A stretch of 16,276 nucleotides of DNA from Oscillospiraceae bacterium (GCA_003343845.1 QAKK01000032.1:44170-60445); one strand, 5' to 3'; positions 1 to 5,890 are shown, counted from the first letter of the stretch. The notes: generated from the sequence alone by a model not told the origin. Numbers and translations are program-made.

Positions 1-69
1 TAGCTCAGTCGGTAGAGCGCGTGACTGTTAATCACGATGTCGTTGGTTCGAGCCCAACAGGGGGAGCCA
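1..69 (+). tRNA. tRNA-Asn (GTT), 5' end cut by window edge
   Basis: The window opens at the TA that follows the acceptor stem. The D-arm (GCTCAGTCGGTAGAGC), an anticodon loop ctGTTaa, the T-arm GTTGG-TTCGAGC-CCAAC at 42-58, the 3' acceptor strand AGGGGGA, discriminator G and an encoded CCA at 67-69 are all present. GTT reads Asn codons. Only the seven 5' acceptor bases should be missing. Its last ~23 bases recur three times downstream, each copy followed by a terminator. Confidence 0.95.
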
Positions 70-105
70 AGAAGAAGACCATCCGAACCGGATGGTCTTC
101 TTCTT
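69..105 (+). terminator. Intrinsic terminator of tRNA-Asn
   Basis: A perfect 15-bp stem (71-85 with 89-103, extendable to 69-105), core CCATCCG-aac-CGGATGG, lies directly after the CCA end. The 3' arm is T/C-rich (TCTTCTTCTTT). The same core stem with slightly different flanks is reused after the second tRNA 3'-end copy. Confidence 0.85.
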
Positions 106-237
106 TGCTTCTCGTATCGTTGCGCTCGAAAGAGTTTGCCGTTTTTCGCATCGCGAAATCGGCGGCGCACAGCCGCCGAAGGCAAACTCATTGGCGGCTG
201 CTGCGCAGACGCCGTCGAGTCCCAACAGGGGGAGCCA
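104..237 (+). repeat. Repeat unit R1 ending in a tRNA-Asn 3'-end copy
   Basis: The unit runs from TTTGCTTCTCGTATCG to a 23-base copy of the tRNA-Asn 3' end (215-237, CCA included). Inside are an outer stem GAGTTTGCC (132-140) with GGCAAACTC (181-189), two inner hairpins TTTCGC-atc-GCGAAA (144-158) and CGGCGGC-gcaca-GCCGCCG (160-178), and a further hairpin GGCG-g-CTGC-tgc-GCAG-a-CGCC near 193-213. No convincing gene is present. An open frame runs through it, but it lacks a ribosome site and simply follows the repeat. Confidence 0.85.
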
Positions 238-272
238 AAGAAAAGACCATCCGAACCGGATGGTCTTTTCTT
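238..272 (+). terminator. Intrinsic terminator after R1
   Basis: A 16-bp perfect stem (238-253 with 257-272) has the same CCATCCG-aac-CGGATGG core as the tRNA-Asn terminator but AAGAAAAGA/TCTTTTCTT flanks. It immediately follows the CCA of the tRNA 3'-end copy. Confidence 0.8.
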
Positions 273-383
273 TGCTTCTCGTATCGTTGCGCTCAAAAGA
301 GTTTGCCGGTTTCGCATCGCGAAATCGGCAAACTCATTGGCGGCTGCTGCGCAGATGCCGTCGAGTCCCAACAGGGGGAACCA
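271..383 (+). repeat. Repeat unit R2 ending in a tRNA-Asn 3'-end copy
   Basis: R2 has the same start as R1 (TTTGCTTCTCGTATCG). It lacks the 20 bases that hold the second inner hairpin of R1, a deletion between two GGC triplets. What remains is one long stem-loop at 299-335: GAGTTTGCCG, GTTTCGC, loop ATC, GCGAAAT, CGGCAAACTC. It ends in a 23-base tRNA-Asn 3'-end copy (361-383) with one change, G to A at 380, the discriminator position. Confidence 0.85.
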
Positions 384-385
384 GG

Positions 386-415
386 AAAAAGCACTTGCTT
401 TCGCAAGTGCTTTTT
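386..415 (+). terminator. Intrinsic terminator after R2
   Basis: A 13-bp stem AAAAAGCACTTGC / GCAAGTGCTTTTT (386-398 with 403-415, loop TTTC) ends in a T-run two bases after the tRNA 3'-end copy. Its sequence is unrelated to the first two terminators, so the terminator is not simply copied with the unit. Confidence 0.85.
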
Positions 416-417
416 CA

Positions 418-587
418 GTTATATTCGCCTTGCGGCGAGTGATATTGCCTTCGGCAGTGATATCCGGCGTTGCCGGGTGATATTCGCTTCGCGAGTGTAA
501 GCGGCGAATATAATATCACTGCGCGGCAGCGCAATATCACTTTTGCGTCAGCAAAAATATCACGCCGCGCATCGCGCGGCATATCAC
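418..587. repeat. Symmetrical hairpin tree on a GTGATAT/ATATCAC backbone
   Basis: The left half reads GTTATAT, hairpin 425-438, GTGATAT, hairpin 446-456, GTGATAT, hairpin 464-476, GTGATAT. A terminal hairpin region follows (484-510; ATATTCGC pairs with GCGAATAT). The right half reads ATATCAC, hairpin 520-533, ATATCAC, hairpin 541-556, ATATCAC, hairpin 564-580, ATATCAC (581-587). Each left spacer complements the matching right spacer (the outermost with one mismatch). Side hairpins therefore face each other in three stacked four-way junctions. Stems are 4-7 bp with 3-4 base loops. It ends 9 bases before the -35 box of the S23-type gene. I do not know its function. Confidence 0.85.
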
Positions 588-595
588 TTATTCTC

Positions 596-624
596 TTTAC
601 AGATTAGCGTACTTATAATATAAT
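596..624 (+). promoter_or_regulatory. Promoter of the S23-type gene
   Basis: TTTACA (596-601), a 17-base spacer and TATAAT (619-624). Transcription would begin near 631, only about ten bases before the likely ATG, giving a very short leader. The hairpin tree ends immediately upstream. Confidence 0.75.
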
Positions 625-639
625 CGGTTTGCGGGGTTG

Positions 640-1002
640 ATGAGCGTGCCTGAAAGTATTCTGCGTTGTAAATCGAAAGAGTTTGCCAAGCAAATTGTAT
701 TCCTTTGCCGTAGCATAAAAACGGCTTCTAAAGAATCGGTTCTGACGAATCAGCTTTTGCGCTCCGGCACAAGCATCGGGGCAAATATTCACGAGGCGCA
801 GTATGCCCAAGGCAAAAAGGATTTTATCTCAAAGTTGGAGATCGCACAGAAGGAATGTTTTGAAACGGAATACTGGCTTGAGCTTCTTTTTGAAACCGGC
901 TATATTGCAGAATCAACATACAAGCCTTTGCAAAATCAATGCGGCGCAATCAGAAGAATGTTGATTTCTTCGCTTAATACCGCAAAGGAAGACTGCAGAT
1001 GA
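640..1002 (+). CDS. Four-helix-bundle protein, S23/IVS type
   Basis: The ~120-residue all-helical protein resembles the S23 'four helix bundle protein' family first found inside intervening sequences of 23S rRNA. Visible family features are the N-terminal SKEFAKQIVFLCRSI helix, the TNQLLRSGTSIGANIHEA turn, the KKDFISKLEIAQKECFETEYWLELL helix and a final ISSLNTAK segment. The cellular role is unknown; related proteins bind nucleic acid or act as accessory factors in other elements (family knowledge). The start is uncertain. ATG 640 has GGGG only three bases away, a TTG precedes it (637), and GTG 646 has better spacing. The gene has its own promoter and lies between the hairpin tree and repeat R3. 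Codons 673-687 share 15 identical bases with repeat R1. It is full length for the family. Confidence 0.85.
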   Translation: MSVPESILRCKSKEFAKQIVFLCRSIKTASKESVLTNQLLRSGTSIGANIHEAQYAQGKKDFISKLEIAQKECFETEYWLELLFETGYIAESTYKPLQNQCGAIRRMLISSLNTAKEDCR

Positions 1003-1015
1003 ATAAGTGGATTGA

Positions 1016-1121
1016 AGAGTTTGCCGGTTTCGCATCGCGAAATCGGCGGCGCACAGCCGCCGAAGGCAAGCTCATTGGCGGCTGCTGCGCAGACGCCGTC
1101 GAGCCCCAACAGGGGGAGCCA
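1016..1121 (+). repeat. Repeat unit R3 ending in a tRNA-Asn 3'-end copy
   Basis: R3 lacks the first ~25 bases of R1/R2 but keeps the outer stem GAGTTTGCC (1017-1025) with GGCAAGCTC (1065-1073), both inner hairpins, the GGCGGCTGC hairpin and a 23-base tRNA-Asn 3'-end copy (1099-1121). It starts about 13 bases after the S23-type stop codon, so the gene sits inside the third module of the array. Confidence 0.8.
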
Positions 1122-1123
1122 TG

Positions 1124-1155
1124 AAAAAAGCCAAGTCGTACGACTTGGCTTTTTT
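1124..1155 (+). terminator. Intrinsic terminator after R3
   Basis: A perfect 32-base palindrome, A6-GCCAAGTCGT followed by its complement with a T6 tail, lies two bases after the CCA of the fourth tRNA 3' end. It is a different stem from the previous three and would also end transcription of the S23-type gene. Confidence 0.85.
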
Positions 1156-1198
1156 CAACGAAATAAATCCATGCCGGGATTTGTGAAATGCCCCGTGC

Positions 1199-1218
1199 GT
1201 GATATACGCCTACGGCGT
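1199..1218 (+). repeat. Solitary GTGATAT-hairpin unit
   Basis: GTGATAT (1199-1205) is followed directly by ACGCC-tac-GGCGT (1206-1218). This is the same spacer-plus-short-hairpin unit that is repeated in the tree at 418-587. It lies just past the stop of the acetyltransferase gene. No T-run follows on the minus strand, so it is not a convincing terminator. Confidence 0.5.
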
Positions 1219-1224
1219 ACGATT

Positions 1225-1971
1225 TTACTTCCGCTTTAATATCCGTTCGAGCGCGGCGGGGTCGAGCTGATTGACCGTCTGAAACACGCCGCCGTAGAAC
1301 ACCGCCCAGTTGTTGAACACGCAGGGGAGCGATTTTGCAGCCGCGAGACTGTCCACCTCGACAAAGCGGGCAGGTATGCCCTGCTCTGCGCAGTATTTCT
1401 GCAAGGTCGCGACGCGCGCGGGGATGAACGGGCACTGCATGTCGTAGTACACGACCAGCCCCTTCTCGTCGATGCACTGCGTCACGCTCGGGGCAAAGCG
1501 CGGCTTTGTCCCGTCAAGGCTGAGGGCGAGCAGCTCATAGCCGTCGGACGTCGTATCGACCGTTTCAAAGCCAAAGCGCCGCGCAAAGCGCTGATCCGAC
1601 AGCCAGGCTTTCTGCTTCTCTGCGCCGAGCATGCAGACGCCGGATTTTCCCTGCCGCCGTGCGTCGTCGATGCAGGATTCCAGCAGCGCGCTGCCGTAGC
1701 CATGCCCTTTCTGCGTACTTGCAACCCACAGACAATAGATATACAGCCAGTTGTCCCCGACCACCGGCACCCACGCGGTCTCCAGCGGCGCGTATTCGAT
1801 GAACACGCAGTCCTTCACGTCCAGCTTGCGGAAGACGTGCCCCTCGGGCAGGCGCGCGGACAGCCAGGCACGCTTTGCCGTGATGCCGGGATTCGGCTTT
1901 GCGCGGATAATGCAGCACAGATGCTCGTTTGCAAGGTTCTCGGGCACAAGGTCGATATAGGTATCGGGCAT
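1225..1971 (-). CDS. GNAT acetyltransferase with YoaP-type C-terminal domain
   Basis: The predicted cytosolic acyl-CoA N-acyltransferase has 248 residues. The GNAT core spans about residues 5-150, with an acetyl-CoA loop Q87-K-G-H-G-Y-G93 after the strand WLYIYCLWVAS and the later FARRFGFE strand-helix. The C-terminal ~75 residues (VVYYDMQCPFIPARV, then FVEVDSLAAAKSLPCVFNNWAVFYGGVF) resemble the thioredoxin-like/YoaP domain that follows GNAT domains in this family. C180-P-F stands where a redox cysteine would be. The substrate is not predictable. ATG 1971 is chosen because AGGAGG lies eight bases upstream. It is monocistronic: its own promoter lies upstream and no gene follows in this direction. 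Confidence 0.88.
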   Translation of the reverse strand: MPDTYIDLVPENLANEHLCCIIRAKPNPGITAKRAWLSARLPEGHVFRKLDVKDCVFIEYAPLETAWVPVVGDNWLYIYCLWVASTQKGHGYGSALLESCIDDARRQGKSGVCMLGAEKQKAWLSDQRFARRFGFETVDTTSDGYELLALSLDGTKPRFAPSVTQCIDEKGLVVYYDMQCPFIPARVATLQKYCAEQGIPARFVEVDSLAAAKSLPCVFNNWAVFYGGVFQTVNQLDPAALERILKRK

Positions 1972-2009
1972 GGTTTCTGCCTCCTGTCAAAGGATATGTA
2001 ACACGCGTT

Positions 2010-2038
2010 ATTATACCATGCGCGACTGCCGCTGTCAA
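2010..2038 (-). promoter_or_regulatory. Promoter of the GNAT gene
   Basis: On the minus strand, TTGACA (2038-2033), a 17-base spacer and TATAAT (2015-2010) form a full-consensus sigma-A promoter about 40 bases before the start codon. Confidence 0.85.
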
Positions 2039-2044
2039 GCGATG

Positions 2045-2076
2045 TAAAAAGCGCTCTCTTCCGAGAGCGCTTTTTA
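2045..2076 (-). terminator. Intrinsic terminator after the serpin gene
   Basis: The stem TAAAAAGCGCTCTC / GAGAGCGCTTTTTA (loop TTCC) begins three bases past the serpin stop codon and ends in a T-run on the minus strand. The adjacent GNAT promoter follows it. Confidence 0.88.
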
Positions 2077-2078
2077 CT

Positions 2079-3320
2079 TTACTTCAGATCTTCAACCGTG
2101 CCGATGAAGACGGGGGCATTGCCGTTTTCGCAGTCGATGAGCAGGTAGACAAACGGGCGGTCGAGGATGACCTCCTTCGGCTCCTCCGGTTCAAAAACGG
2201 CAGACTCTGTCATTTCGACAACGGTGGCAGCGCCTGCCTTGGTGCCGCTCTCGTCCACCGCGATATAGGTCTTGTGCAGCACGCGGCTGATGCAGATGTT
2301 GTCGCCGTCCGCAATCTCCGCCATGCCGGAGAAATCCGCGCGCGCCGGGTCAAACGCGTCGGTCATGCCGAGCGCGGCAAGCGCCTTGCTCATTTCCACG
2401 GTGTATTCGGTCTTGAAGCGCGGCAGTCCGGCATTCACCTTTTCGGCAGTCATGCCGTCCAGCAACGCACCGAGCTTTTCGCCGTTGAGCGATGCAACAT
2501 AATCGGCAATCGACATTCCCTCGCGCGGCAGCAGCGCCGCAAACGCATAGCGCCTGCCCTGATAGTACTTAACAAAGCCGGTGGTGTCCGCATCCGCGAG
2601 ATAGCGGGATTCCTCGGAATACATCATATCCGTGTCCTGCTTTGTACCGTCGGCGGCGGTGAAGGTCGCCTTCCGCACCTCATTTTCACGGTAGATATTC
2701 TCCCACTTGGCGTCGAGCGCCAGCGCGTTGACCAGATACATCACCGCATCGGGCGATACGCGGTCGAGGACGTCCTTGACGAGTCCGTCGGTGTGTTCCT
2801 CGATCCAGTCGTTGATCGCCGCCACCGTATCGTCGCCGAACGCGGTCTTATAGATCGCCGCACCGTAGTTGGCGGTATTCCGCGCCAGAAAGGCATCGCG
2901 CACGCGCAGATCCTCGCGCACCCAGATGGAGTTGGCGATCTTCAGCTTTGCGCCCTCGCCGTCGCTGCCGAAAGCAGCAAGGTATGCCGCGATCTCATCG
3001 GCATTCATGCCGAACAGGTCTTCCATTTGCGAGAGCGTCTCGCCCGCGGCGCCGCCCGCCGTCATGCCGAGCGCACCCAGCACCGAGAGCGGGGACAGGA
3101 GCGTGTTGCCGCCGTCGTAGCACGTCTTGAAAAGGTCAACGGCAAAGCGGTCGTAGGACGCCGCCGCATCGGCAGGGGCTTTGACGGATACAGGCTGTAC
3201 GGTGACATCGCTCGTCAGTTCCATCGGTTTGTTTCCTTTCGGGATGGTGTTTTTGCTGCCGCAGCCCGCAAGCGGGGCGAGCAGACAAATGGATAAAAGA
3301 ATCGCTGCAAATCGTTTCAT
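2079..3320 (-). CDS. Lipoprotein serpin (serine protease inhibitor)
   Basis: The 413-residue protein is a secreted, membrane-anchored serpin. A type II signal peptide MKRFAAILLSICLLAPLAGC has a lipobox LAGC with lipidated C20. A linker leads to the serpin fold from about residue 55 (SYDRFAVDLFKTC, NTLLSPLSVLGALGM, YLVNALALDAKW, YAFAALLPREG, LPRFKTEYT, FSGMAE). The reactive-centre hinge is E357-S-G-T-K-A-G-A-A-T366, small residues typical of inhibitory serpins. Simple counting places P1 near S373 (within TESAV), which suggests an elastase- or subtilisin-like target. The C-terminal RPFVYLLID strand is intact. Gut Firmicute and Bifidobacterium serpins are known to inhibit elastase-type enzymes. 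Start: GGAGG eight bases upstream. It lies after serA but is separated from it by a terminator; I see no clear promoter of its own. Confidence 0.93.
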   Translation of the reverse strand: MKRFAAILLSICLLAPLAGCGSKNTIPKGNKPMELTSDVTVQPVSVKAPADAAASYDRFAVDLFKTCYDGGNTLLSPLSVLGALGMTAGGAAGETLSQMEDLFGMNADEIAAYLAAFGSDGEGAKLKIANSIWVREDLRVRDAFLARNTANYGAAIYKTAFGDDTVAAINDWIEEHTDGLVKDVLDRVSPDAVMYLVNALALDAKWENIYRENEVRKATFTAADGTKQDTDMMYSEESRYLADADTTGFVKYYQGRRYAFAALLPREGMSIADYVASLNGEKLGALLDGMTAEKVNAGLPRFKTEYTVEMSKALAALGMTDAFDPARADFSGMAEIADGDNICISRVLHKTYIAVDESGTKAGAATVVEMTESAVFEPEEPKEVILDRPFVYLLIDCENGNAPVFIGTVEDLK

Positions 3321-3425
3321 AGTCGTTACCTCCGTTTCTGCTCTTTAGTCGCAGGAAGGAAGAAAAATCCTCACGGCGGATGAAGGCTTTCCCAGGTGTG
3401 GAAGCCTTATATACGCATATACGCA

Positions 3426-3453
3426 AAAAAGCACCGCAAAAGCGGTGCTTTTT
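3426..3453 (-). terminator. Intrinsic terminator after serA
   Basis: A 12-bp stem AAAAAGCACCGC / GCGGTGCTTTTT (loop AAAA) lies 12 bases beyond the serA stop and ends in a T-run on the minus strand. Confidence 0.88.
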
Positions 3454-3465
3454 AACGTATCCGGT

Positions 3466-4623
3466 TCAGCCGATGACGCGGACGCGGATCATGCCGTCCA
3501 CGGCGCGGAGCGCATCCGTGGTTGCATCCGAGATCGCGCAGTTGGTGTCCACGATCGTGTAGGCATATTCGCCCTTGGAGCCGTTGCCGAGGTTCTCGAT
3601 ATTGATGCCCTCTTTTGCCAGCAGCGTGGTGATCTGCGACAGCACGGCGGGAATGTTCTTGTGCGCAAGGCAGATGCGCGCGCCGCCGCTCTTCGGCACG
3701 GTGACCGTGGGGAAGTTGACGCTGTTTGTGATATTCCCGTTTTCGAGGAAGTCCACAAGCTCCTTCGCCGCCATGACCGCGCAGTTGTCCTCCGACTCTG
3801 CGGTGGATGCGCCGAGATGCGGGATCGAAATGACACGCTCGGTGCCGATCAGCTCGGGCGTGGGGAAGTCGACCACATAGGATGCGACCTTGCCGTCGGC
3901 GATCGCCGCCTTCATCGCGTCGGAATCGACCAGCTCCGCGCGCGCAAGGTTGATGATGCGCACGCCGTTCTTCATTGCGGCGAGCGCCGCCTTGTTGATG
4001 AAGCCCTTAGTGTCCTTGGTTGCCGGAACGTGCAGCGTGATGTAGTCGCACTTGGCAAAGATCTCGTCATAGCCGGATGCCAGCGTGACAGCGCGCGACA
4101 GATGCAGCGCGTTTGTGACCGACAGGAACGGATCGTAGCCGATGACCTGCATACCGAGCGCGTTTGCCGCATTGGCGACCATGCCGCCGATGGCGCCGAG
4201 ACCGATGACGCCGAGCGTCTTGCCTGCGATCTCGCAGCCTGCAAATGCGCCTTTGCCCGCCTCGACTTCCTTTGTGATATTGGCGCGGTCCTCGACCGCT
4301 TTTGCCCAGTTGATGCCGTCCACGATGCCGCGCGATGCGAGCAGCAGGGCGCAGACCGCCAGCTCCTTGACGGCGTTGGCATTGGCGCCCGGGGTGTTGA
4401 ACACCACGACGCCCGCCTCGGCGCACTTCTCGACCGGGATATTATTGACGCCCGCACCTGCGCGCGCAATGGCGAGCAGCTCGGGGTTCAGGGGCATCTC
4501 ATGCAGCTTTGCCGAGCGCACCATGATGGCGTCGGGCACTGCCACATCCTCGCCGACGGTGTACCTGCCGTCAAAAACGGCAGTGCCGACCTTGGCGATC
4601 TTATTCATCAATTTGATATTCAT
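3466..4623 (-). CDS. serA: D-3-phosphoglycerate dehydrogenase (ACT-domain type)
   Basis: Catalyses NAD-dependent oxidation of 3-phosphoglycerate, the first step of serine biosynthesis. The 385-residue protein has a split substrate domain (RAGAGVNNIPVEKCAEAGVVVFNTPGANANAVKELAV) and a Rossmann nucleotide domain with GLGAIG at 141-146 and the acidic end of strand 2 in GYDPF. The catalytic triad is R228 (NLARAELVD), E257 (PTPELIG) and H269 (IPHLGAS). An ACT domain covers about 316-385 (ICLAHKNIPAVLSQITTLLAKEGINIENL), the usual site of serine feedback, though binding is not provable here. It is the short form without the intervening domain. The start follows AGAGGA; the in-frame M6 has no ribosome site. 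It is 21 bases downstream of serC in the same operon. Confidence 0.95.
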   Translation of the reverse strand: MNIKLMNKIAKVGTAVFDGRYTVGEDVAVPDAIMVRSAKLHEMPLNPELLAIARAGAGVNNIPVEKCAEAGVVVFNTPGANANAVKELAVCALLLASRGIVDGINWAKAVEDRANITKEVEAGKGAFAGCEIAGKTLGVIGLGAIGGMVANAANALGMQVIGYDPFLSVTNALHLSRAVTLASGYDEIFAKCDYITLHVPATKDTKGFINKAALAAMKNGVRIINLARAELVDSDAMKAAIADGKVASYVVDFPTPELIGTERVISIPHLGASTAESEDNCAVMAAKELVDFLENGNITNSVNFPTVTVPKSGGARICLAHKNIPAVLSQITTLLAKEGINIENLGNGSKGEYAYTIVDTNCAISDATTDALRAVDGMIRVRVIG

Positions 4624-4644
4624 ATGAAACGTTTCCTCTTGTAA

Positions 4645-5736
4645 TTATTTCTTGGGGTTCTCCGCCGCAAACTTCTTCATGAATGCGACGAGCTTCTCCA
4701 CGCCCTCGATGGGCATGGCGTTGTAGATGGAGGCACGCATACCGCCGACGCTTCTGTGCCCCTTGAGGCTCTTCAGCCCTTCCTTGGCTGCCTCGGACGC
4801 GAACTTCTTGTCCAGCTCCGCATCGCCGGTGACGAACGTGACGTTCATCATCGAGCGGCATTCTTTCTTGACGGGGGCGATGTAGTAGTCCTGCGCATCG
4901 AGATAATCGTACAGGATGGCGCACTTCTTCTCGTTGTACGCCTTCATATTTTCAAGTCCGCCGACGTCATTCAGCAGCCACTCATAGACGAGCCCCGCCA
5001 TATAGATGGAATAGCAGGGGGGCGTGTTGTACATGGAGTCGTTGTCCGCCATCAGCTTGTAGTCGAGCATGGCGGGCGTGTCGGGGCGGGCATTGCCGAT
5101 GAGGTCCTCGCGGACGATGACCACGGTAAGCCCTGCGGGCGCCATATTCTTCTGCGCGCCGGCATAGATCAGACCGAACTTTGTCACATCGACCGGCTCG
5201 GACAGAATGCAGGAGGACATGTCGGCAACCAGCGGAATATCGCCGGTGTCGGGAATGTAGTTGAACTTCGTACCGTAGATGGTGTTGTTGAAGCAGATAT
5301 GGACATAGTCCGCATCGGGGCGGAAGCTCTCGCGCGTGGTGGCGGGCACATAGGTGAAATTGTCGGCGGCGGAGGTTGCGGCGCAGACGGCATCGCCGTA
5401 CTTCTGCGCCTCCTTGAACGCCTTGCCAGAGAACTGACCCGAGACGATGTAATCCGCCTTGTGATTCCTGTTCATCAGATTGAGCGGAACGGCGGCGAAC
5501 TGCGTGGACGCGCCGCCCTGCAAAAAGAGCACCTTATAGTTGTCCGGAATGTTCATGAGGCGGCGGAGGTTCTGCTCTGCAGCCTTGATGATGGCATCGT
5601 AATCGGAAGATCGATGACTCATCTCCATCACTGACATTCCGCTGTCGCCGTAGCAGACAAGCTCGTCTCTCGCTTTTTCAAGCACTGCCAGGGGCAGCAT
5701 CGAGGGACCGGCGGAAAAATTAAATACTCTTGACAT
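4645..5736 (-). CDS. serC: Phosphoserine aminotransferase
   Basis: Converts 3-phosphohydroxypyruvate and glutamate to phosphoserine, the second step of serine synthesis. The 363-residue length is normal for the family. It begins with the hallmark RVFNFSAGPSMLP, has the MEMSHRSSDY substrate loop, QGGAS at 73-77 for the PLP phosphate, and the Schiff-base lysine K196 in YAGAQKNMAPAG. The C-terminal RSVGGMRASIYNAMP loop is intact. The start is fixed by the family N-terminus. The ribosome site is poor (GGGTGA) and lies inside the 11-base palindrome GGTGAGTCACC abutting the ATG. A second hairpin ACCGCA-tttt-TGCGGT follows, so initiation may be structure-controlled. It is transcribed with serA. No serB-type phosphatase is seen. 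Confidence 0.95.
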   Translation of the reverse strand: MSRVFNFSAGPSMLPLAVLEKARDELVCYGDSGMSVMEMSHRSSDYDAIIKAAEQNLRRLMNIPDNYKVLFLQGGASTQFAAVPLNLMNRNHKADYIVSGQFSGKAFKEAQKYGDAVCAATSAADNFTYVPATTRESFRPDADYVHICFNNTIYGTKFNYIPDTGDIPLVADMSSCILSEPVDVTKFGLIYAGAQKNMAPAGLTVVIVREDLIGNARPDTPAMLDYKLMADNDSMYNTPPCYSIYMAGLVYEWLLNDVGGLENMKAYNEKKCAILYDYLDAQDYYIAPVKKECRSMMNVTFVTGDAELDKKFASEAAKEGLKSLKGHRSVGGMRASIYNAMPIEGVEKLVAFMKKFAAENPKK

Positions 5737-5795
5737 GGTGAGTCACCCGACCGCATTTTTGCGGTTTCCTTTCTTCCTTCTATGAAATGTGCATT

Positions 5796-5811
5796 CTTTA
5801 GCACGCTAAAG
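5796..5811. promoter_or_regulatory. Inverted-repeat operator candidate in serC leader
   Basis: CTTTAGCACGCTAAAG is a 7-bp perfect inverted repeat with a 2-base centre, placed about +7 to +22 of the predicted transcript. A further CTTTAG half-site overlaps the promoter spacer and -10 on the minus strand. The position suits a repressor or roadblock site. The cognate protein is unknown. Confidence 0.5.
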
Positions 5812-5824
5812 TAATGTAACCCCT

Positions 5825-5853
5825 ATTATACTAAAGAATATGCAGTCCGTCAA
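5825..5853 (-). promoter_or_regulatory. Promoter of serC-serA
   Basis: TTGACG (5853-5848), a 17-base spacer and TATAAT (5830-5825) on the minus strand. It gives a leader of about 80 bases that contains two hairpins and the operator candidate. Confidence 0.85.
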
Positions 5854-5890
5854 GCGAAATCCTGCATTTTCTCCTGTTTTTTTGTCGAAG

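Noticed and set aside
21..500. Long plus-strand open frames across the tRNA-Asn array
   Set aside because: They read through the tRNA, terminators and repeats, have Arg-rich low-complexity translations and no ribosome sites; the frame openness follows the GC-rich repeats.
418..587. CRISPR array
   Set aside because: Spacers here are constant 7-mers and the variable parts are tiny hairpins, with a mirror symmetry that CRISPR arrays lack; no cas genes.
1..1121. Integron-like attC sites: CCCAAC in each copy resembles an R'' box
   Set aside because: The match is the normal tRNA T-arm sequence; no paired GTTRRRY box or integron integrase is present.
999..1124. 41-codon frame starting in ATGA overlap with the S23-type gene and running through repeat R3
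   Set aside because: The coupling looks attractive, but the codons are simply repeat R3 plus the tRNA 3' end, and R1/R2 do not keep the frame. No product is claimed.
1929..3296. 455-codon plus-strand frame opposite the serpin gene
   Set aside because: It is antisense to a clear serpin with ribosome site and terminator; the translation is Arg/Val-rich and unlike any family.
3380..3406. Inverted repeat AAGGCTT...AAGCCTT upstream of the serpin gene as an operator
   Set aside because: Imperfect arms with a bulge and no identifiable promoter beside it; recorded only as a weak possibility.
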